Source: Planctomycetota bacterium (GTDB lineage Bacteria > Planctomycetota > Phycisphaerae > WQYP01). Taken from it: DNA of 9,396 nt. Of this stretch, positions 6,408 through 9,396 are shown one piece after another. Made by a program: the position numbers and the translations under genes. The notes beneath the pieces were generated by a model, which had not been told where the DNA came from, did not search any database, and was given only the letters and a program-made list of their open reading frames with translations. The stretch's first letter is position 1. Each line of letters opens with the position of its first letter. Location of the stretch: positions 1 through 9,396 of the forward strand of contig JAJZOA010000174.1 of NCBI GenBank assembly GCA_021852225.1, read 5' to 3'.

Positions 6408-6437
6408 TTGAAAGTTCCTCCGTTTGCCCTCAATTCT
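6408..6437 (+). promoter_or_regulatory. Weak candidate promoter of the pseudopilin gene
   Basis: TTGAAA at 6408-6413 is a good -35 (five of six). The best -10 at 18 bp is AATTCT (6432-6437), only three of six. If used, transcription would start at or just inside the inverted repeat at 6440-6459. Confidence 0.2.
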
Positions 6438-6439
6438 GT

Positions 6440-6459
6440 CATGGCGGCAGTCTGCCATG
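6440..6459 (+). promoter_or_regulatory. Inverted repeat in the pseudopilin leader
   Basis: CATGGCGG (6440-6447), loop CAGT, CTGCCATG (6452-6459) give an 8-bp stem with one G-T pair and a 4-nt loop. It lies 51 nt before the chosen start. It could be a repressor operator or a stabilising 5' hairpin. An in-frame ATG (6457) is buried in it. Confidence 0.4.
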
Positions 6460-6510
6460 CCGATAAATATGCGTCAGGGAATGTCAGAAGTTGTGACAGG
6501 TGTATCTATC

Positions 6511-7341
6511 ATGGCAAGATTGCGAACCGGCCGGCGCAGGCCTATTCATCGTGCGTTTACACTGATCGAAATGCTGGTCGTCATCAGCATTATCGCGGTG
6601 CTGATAGCCCTGTTGCTGCCGGCGCTGGGCATGGCTCATCAATTGGGGATGAGTACACAATGCCTTGCCAATCTGCGATCTATGGGGCAAATCCTGAACG
6701 AATATGCAAGCAGCTACCAGGACGCGGTGCCATTTGGTTACGATCCGGGTGGCAACACTGGCAACAACTGGTACGCCATGCTGTTTAATTACAATGAAAG
6801 CCAGCGGAGCGGTAACTGGCCTCCGCCTAACGGCCTGCAACATGCGTTTGCCGGCCTGTATGTCTGTCCGGCAAGCGTCAATCCCATCAACAACATGTGG
6901 GATTTTACATACGCGGCAAATCCAAACGTATTCAAATACGATCCTTTTACTACAAGCAATTCAAATGCCGGCGATCCGGACTGGTGGCCGCTCCAAAAAC
7001 TTTCCGCGATTCCGCGCCCCGCACAGACTATCGCCATTGGCGACGCGAATCAATATTCGCCTTCTGGAAGCGCATGGCCGATTTTTGACTGGCAGGAGGA
7101 TGGCTTTGCCGCCCCCTATCTGGGCAATCCGGACTATCACATACCGGCCAAGGGTCTGACCGGCAACTCAACCGGAAATACCGATTTTGGATCGAATTTT
7201 ATTTTTGGAACGGGCTTGCGGTTCCGGCATATGTCGTCTTCGGCAACCAATGGCCAGGGCAATGTGCTGTATTGCGATGGGCACGCGGCATCCATCCCTT
7301 ATGGTGGCGTGCAGATAAAAAATATCGTAACGGAATATTAA
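6511..7341 (+). CDS. Type II secretion-like pseudopilin with prepilin cleavage/methylation signal and H...DG motif
   Basis: The protein has 276 residues. A basic 15-residue leader (MARLRTGRRRPIHRA) precedes F16-T-L-I-E20, the prepilin peptidase site with the conserved Glu at mature position 5. It is followed by a 20-residue hydrophobic helix MLVVISIIAVLIALLLPAL. The -1 residue is Ala instead of the usual Gly, which is common in planctomycete examples. The C-terminal part has RHM at 239-241 and VLYCDGHA at 252-259, the H-then-DG signature of the large planctomycete prepilin-like family (often named H-X9-DG). Here H240 and D256 are 15 residues apart. The protein should sit in the inner membrane and join a pseudopilus or sheath. 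ATG 6511 has AGGTG 8 nt upstream; longer starts at 6457, 6469 and 6481 are possible but would give an unusually long leader. No prepilin peptidase or secretion ATPase is nearby, as is usual for these scattered genes. Confidence 0.88.
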   Translation: MARLRTGRRRPIHRAFTLIEMLVVISIIAVLIALLLPALGMAHQLGMSTQCLANLRSMGQILNEYASSYQDAVPFGYDPGGNTGNNWYAMLFNYNESQRSGNWPPPNGLQHAFAGLYVCPASVNPINNMWDFTYAANPNVFKYDPFTTSNSNAGDPDWWPLQKLSAIPRPAQTIAIGDANQYSPSGSAWPIFDWQEDGFAAPYLGNPDYHIPAKGLTGNSTGNTDFGSNFIFGTGLRFRHMSSSATNGQGNVLYCDGHAASIPYGGVQIKNIVTEY

Positions 7342-7373
7342 GCCAAAATTCCCCGCACAAACTTTGCAAAGCA

Positions 7374-7392
7374 CCTGTAAATACAGGGTTTT
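7374..7392 (+). terminator. Weak intrinsic terminator after the pseudopilin gene
   Basis: CCTGT (7374-7378), loop AAAT, ACAGG (7383-7387), then G and TTTT. The stem is only 5 bp. Its place 33 nt after the stop codon and the following T-rich tract fit termination. It could also be half of an attachment or repeat structure. Confidence 0.35.
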
Positions 7393-7599
7393 CCATTGTT
7401 TTTACCATTCGCTGCGCTGGAGACAGTCCCGGCAGTTTCGAGGCTCGCTCATGCGGCTGCGTTGCATCGCTTATGACGGTGAATCTTGTATCCACGGTTT
7501 TCCCTTTCTTCATTGGCAATCATCAACACCACACGTCCGTTGGCCTATCCTCACAATATTGTCGCAAAATTCTGCTCATTTATTATTAACGCAGCGTCG

Positions 7600-7631
7600 T
7601 TCACCGCCCAGGACGCAGGGTATCACAGAGG
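7600..7631 (+). repeat. Intergenic repeat copy A
   Basis: This 32-bp unit begins TTCACCGC, has GACGC at 7612-7616 and ends CAGAGG. It is the same length as copy B and, by my own alignment, 24 of 32 bases agree. The unit belongs to a purine-rich CACCGCAGRGGACGCAGAGG-like sequence type that I recall from intergenic DNA of many environmental bacteria. I know no accepted name for it. Confidence 0.55.
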
Positions 7632-7658
7632 TTACAACACATTTGGTTTGCGATTGGT

Positions 7659-7676
7659 ACCCGGACCGCGCCGGGT
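7659..7676. repeat. Perfect 6-bp hairpin between repeat copies A and B
   Basis: ACCCGG (7659-7664), loop ACCGCG, CCGGGT (7671-7676). It sits near the centre of the inverted pair A/B. TTGGT (7643-7647) and ACCAA (7705-7709) can pair outside it, so the whole 7600-7758 unit could fold as one imperfect structure. Confidence 0.4.
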
Positions 7677-7726
7677 CATTGGGAATAATAATCAGCGACA
7701 TCACACCAAGCAGACAAATTTCAAAT

Positions 7727-7758
7727 CCTCTGCGTTCCTCCGCGTCCCCTGCGGTGAA
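7727..7758 (-). repeat. Intergenic repeat copy B, inverted relative to A
   Basis: On the minus strand this reads TTCACCGC, then GGGGACGCGGAGG, then AACGCAGAGG, 32 bp in all. It is closer to the usual form of the repeat than copy A. With A it makes an inverted pair separated by 95 bp. Confidence 0.6.
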
Positions 7759-7840
7759 TTTTTTGCCGACGCGCCACGGCTAAATCCAACAGCACAAGAG
7801 TAATGGCCAATGAATAATACGCATGGAACAAAAGCCGATT

Positions 7841-7871
7841 CTCACCACAATGACACGAAGAAAAGACGGAG
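7841..7871 (+). repeat. Intergenic repeat copy C, degenerate
   Basis: TCACCACAATGACACGAAG followed by AAAAGACGGAG preserves the TCACC-N-GACRC-GAAG pattern of the same purine-rich repeat class. The chance translation HHNDTKKRRSEKG resembles leader peptides wrongly attached to other proteins when this repeat lies upstream of them. Confidence 0.45.
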
Positions 7872-7914
7872 TGAAAAAGGGCTTTCGATTGTTGGAATTC
7901 ACACAGCTGGTTTT

Positions 7915-7963
7915 GGAAGAAAAGGGCGAAGGTCGCTCATCCATGAGCCGCCGTTCTTCTTCC
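7915..7963 (+). repeat. Long bulged hairpin
   Basis: The inner arms GCTCAT (7935-7940) and ATGAGC (7943-7948) pair perfectly around CC. They are extended by GGT (7931-7933) with GCC (7950-7952), then GAA (7928-7930) with TTC (7954-7956). The outer stem is GGAAGAA (7915-7921) with TTCTTCC (7957-7963). A 6-nt bulge lies on the left side. No T-run follows. It may be a structured RNA, a mobile-element end or a terminator remnant. Confidence 0.4.
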
Positions 7964-8004
7964 ACCAATGCCCCCGGCATATCGTGTCACCCACACAGCC
8001 AATG

Positions 8005-8016
8005 GTTCAATTGAAC
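8005..8016. promoter_or_regulatory. 12-bp perfect palindrome, candidate operator
   Basis: GTTCAATTGAAC is a perfect palindrome whose right half, TTGAAC (8011-8016), is the candidate -35 of the promoter below. This is the layout expected for a dimeric repressor. No regulator gene is in the window, so the binding protein is unknown. Confidence 0.45.
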
Positions 8017-8037
8017 ATCTTGTTGGATCGCTATAAT
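8011..8037 (+). promoter_or_regulatory. Promoter of the exported glycosidase-like gene
   Basis: A consensus TATAAT at 8032-8037 is preceded by TTGAAC at 8011-8016 with a 15-bp spacer, shorter than the ideal 17. The predicted leader is about 65 nt to ATG 8109. This is the best -10 in the window. Confidence 0.55.
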
Positions 8038-8108
8038 GGGCGAATGCCGGGAAAGTGGCAATGGGCAATATCCTGTTTCGCGGCTCACTTGAAGGCAAGG
8101 ATGGAATA

Positions 8109-9396
8109 ATGGACCGCAGAGCTTTTCTAAAAACGGGCATGGGCACAATAGCCGCCGGTGCCATACTTGCCAATGACGGCTGTGCCACTTGGGTACCCGG
8201 TACCGGCGACCGGACGGGGGCGCCACACATAGACCGACGTAAACTGGTGCAACGTCACAACCCCACATTTAATAATATGGATACATTAAATGTTCTTACC
8301 GTGGGGAATGGAAATTTTGCCTTTGGCGCGGACATTACCGGGTTGCAGACATTTCAGAACGACTACAACCGTGGAATCCCGCTTTCAACTCTCTCGCACT
8401 GGGGCTGGCATAACCAGCCGGATCCTCACGACTGGACAGATTCGACCTATCCGACCACGCTGCTGAAGGATTGCTGCGGCCGGCCGGTGCCGTATCTGCT
8501 AAGCGGACGCACGCCTGACCTGATAAACGAGGCCAATTTTCTTTACGCCCGGACCACCCGCATGAATCTGGGCAGGATCGGCCTGATTCTGACGGACGGT
8601 AACGGACGACCGGCAACGCTGACCGATATCCATACACCGGTGCAGACGCTGGACCTGTGGACCGGACAACTGGAAAGTCATTTTATATTTGGCGGACAAC
8701 CGGTGCGCGTGCAAACCTGCTGCCACGGAAAGCTGGATCATATTGGTGTGCGAATTGATTCGCCACTGCTGCGCACGGGGCGATTAAAAATATTGCTGGC
8801 ATTTCCATATGCATCCAACGCATGGGGCGGCAACGGTGCCGACTGGTCGCATCCCCAGGCGCATAAAACGGTCATGACACGGACCGGCCCACGACGTGCA
8901 AATTTCACCTGCACCTTGGACGCCACACAATATTGTGCCGCCGCGGAATGGCAGCACGGAGATTTAAAGCAAACCGAACCCCATCATTTTGTTCTTGCGC
9001 CGCGAACGGCCAAGGACATACTGGAATTTGCCGTGGCCTGGTCGCCAAAGCCTATCGCAGCTGAATTGCCGTCCATGGCCGAATCGGTGGCCGCCGCCGG
9101 TGCAATGTGGCGAAATTTCTGGTGTTCCGGCGGTGCGGTGGATCTTTCCCAAAGCCGGGATACGCGATGGATGGAACTGGAACGCAGAATTGTACTTTCG
9201 AAGTACCTGACGCGCATTAACTGCAGCGGTCACTTGCCGCCGCAGGAAACCGGTTTGACCTGCAATTCCTGGTTTGGCAAATTCCATCTGGAAATGCACT
9301 GGTGGCATGGTGCACATTTTGCGCTCTGGAACCAGGCGTCGCTGCTGGAACGCAGCCTGTCCTTTTATGAAAAGATATTGCCAGCCCGCCGCCATC
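8109..9396 (+). CDS. Tat-exported glycosidase-like protein (six-hairpin type suspected), 3' end outside the window
   Basis: The frame runs 429 codons from ATG 8109 to the window end without a stop. AAGGA at 8097-8101, 7 nt upstream, supports the start. Residues 1-20 (MDRRAFLKTGMGTIAAGAIL) form a twin-arginine signal with RRAFLK at 3-8. C25 follows soon after, so a Tat lipoprotein is possible although the lipobox (NDGC) is poor. Residues 62-82 (NVLTVGNGNFAFGADITGLQT region) resemble the NGxxG entry segment of GH65/six-hairpin glycosidases. Residues 387-407 (SWFGKFHLEMHWWHGAHFALW) look like a conserved active-site segment of an (alpha/alpha)6 barrel, with E395 a candidate acid. I recall similar proteins in planctomycetes annotated only as hypothetical. 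Polysaccharide or glycoside cleavage outside the cytoplasm is therefore an inference. It has its own promoter with an operator-like palindrome, consistent with substrate-controlled expression. Confidence 0.7.
   Translation, partial: MDRRAFLKTGMGTIAAGAILANDGCATWVPGTGDRTGAPHIDRRKLVQRHNPTFNNMDTLNVLTVGNGNFAFGADITGLQTFQNDYNRGIPLSTLSHWGWHNQPDPHDWTDSTYPTTLLKDCCGRPVPYLLSGRTPDLINEANFLYARTTRMNLGRIGLILTDGNGRPATLTDIHTPVQTLDLWTGQLESHFIFGGQPVRVQTCCHGKLDHIGVRIDSPLLRTGRLKILLAFPYASNAWGGNGADWSHPQAHKTVMTRTGPRRANFTCTLDATQYCAAAEWQHGDLKQTEPHHFVLAPRTAKDILEFAVAWSPKPIAAELPSMAESVAAAGAMWRNFWCSGGAVDLSQSRDTRWMELERRIVLSKYLTRINCSGHLPPQETGLTCNSWFGKFHLEMHWWHGAHFALWNQASLLERSLSFYEKILPARRH

Larger units (their letters stand above)
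7342..8004. other. Gene-free region with repeats and hairpins
   Basis: I see no credible gene here. Frames of up to about 140 codons exist on both strands, but none has a Shine-Dalgarno-supported start, a recognisable domain or consistent composition. What it holds is a palindrome CTTTGCAAAG (7362-7371), a weak terminator-like stem, three to four degenerate copies of a purine-rich intergenic repeat, a perfect 6-bp hairpin (7659-7676), and a long bulged hairpin (7915-7963). The stretch 7393-7599 shows nothing clear apart from a very degenerate possible repeat copy at 7457-7483. Confidence 0.6.

Noticed and set aside
7364..7803. Overlapping frames of 105-139 codons in the gene-free region
   Set aside because: They run through the repeats and hairpins, overlap each other, and lack Shine-Dalgarno sites, domains or sensible composition.
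7600..7871. CRISPR-like array from the repeat copies
   Set aside because: Copies are divergent, in mixed orientation and unevenly spaced, with no regular spacers or cas genes.
7810..8109. Open frame of 99 codons before the glycosidase-like gene
   Set aside because: Its N-terminus is translated repeat copy C and it then crosses the hairpin and promoter; it looks like chance.
8101..8109. Two-codon frame ATG GAA TAA overlapping the start of the glycosidase-like gene
   Set aside because: The Shine-Dalgarno directly abuts this ATG, so ribosomes should initiate at 8109; likely coincidence.
8964..9395. Open frame of 143 codons on the minus strand
   Set aside because: Antisense to the glycosidase-like gene with its Tat signal and good ribosome-binding site.

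Overview
The window looks like a chromosomal piece of a planctomycete-type bacterium, most likely from the Phycisphaerae side. This is inferred from gene content, not from a marker gene. The indicators are a pseudopilin with a long hydrophilic body and a late H...DG motif, a small stand-alone LigD-type phosphoesterase, a metzincin-like exported metalloprotease, and a large Tat-exported glycosidase-like protein. There is no rRNA, tRNA, CRISPR array, transposase or phage gene that I can support. Both window ends cut through genes.

Layout: (1) 1-720, minus strand: the N-terminal 240 residues of an exported HExxHxxGxxD metalloprotease. (2) 927-1163, plus strand: a 78-residue proline-rich lipoprotein with WxPGHW-type sequence. 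(3) 1244-4212, minus strand: a tightly packed operon read TPR lipoprotein -> 42-codon small ORF -> single-pass membrane protein -> class I SAM methyltransferase -> rsmE. Junctions are 13 nt, a 4-nt ATGA overlap, 0 nt and 26 nt. The small ORF is newly proposed here. (4) 4259-4726, plus strand: a LigD 3'-phosphoesterase-domain protein, divergent from the operon and probably read from a leaderless mRNA. (5) 4731-6248, minus strand: a MATE-family transporter convergent with the phosphoesterase gene. Only 4 bp separate the two stop codons, and a hairpin covers both. (6) 6511-7341, plus strand: a type II secretion-like pseudopilin with an inverted repeat in its leader. (7) 7342-8108: about 770 bp without a credible gene. 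It holds a weak terminator, degenerate copies of a TTCACCGC...GCAGAGG intergenic repeat (two of them inverted around a hairpin), a long hairpin at 7915-7963, and a good promoter with a 12-bp perfect palindrome on its -35. (8) 8109 to the end, plus strand: a Tat-exported, glycosidase-like protein cut by the window end.

Functionally this is mostly envelope and secretion biology (metalloprotease, lipoproteins, pseudopilin, exported glycosidase-like protein, efflux) plus a housekeeping operon with two methyltransferases. The least explained parts are the operon's small ORF and membrane protein, the structured repeat region before the glycosidase-like gene, and the compact overlapping divergent promoters at 4243-4270.
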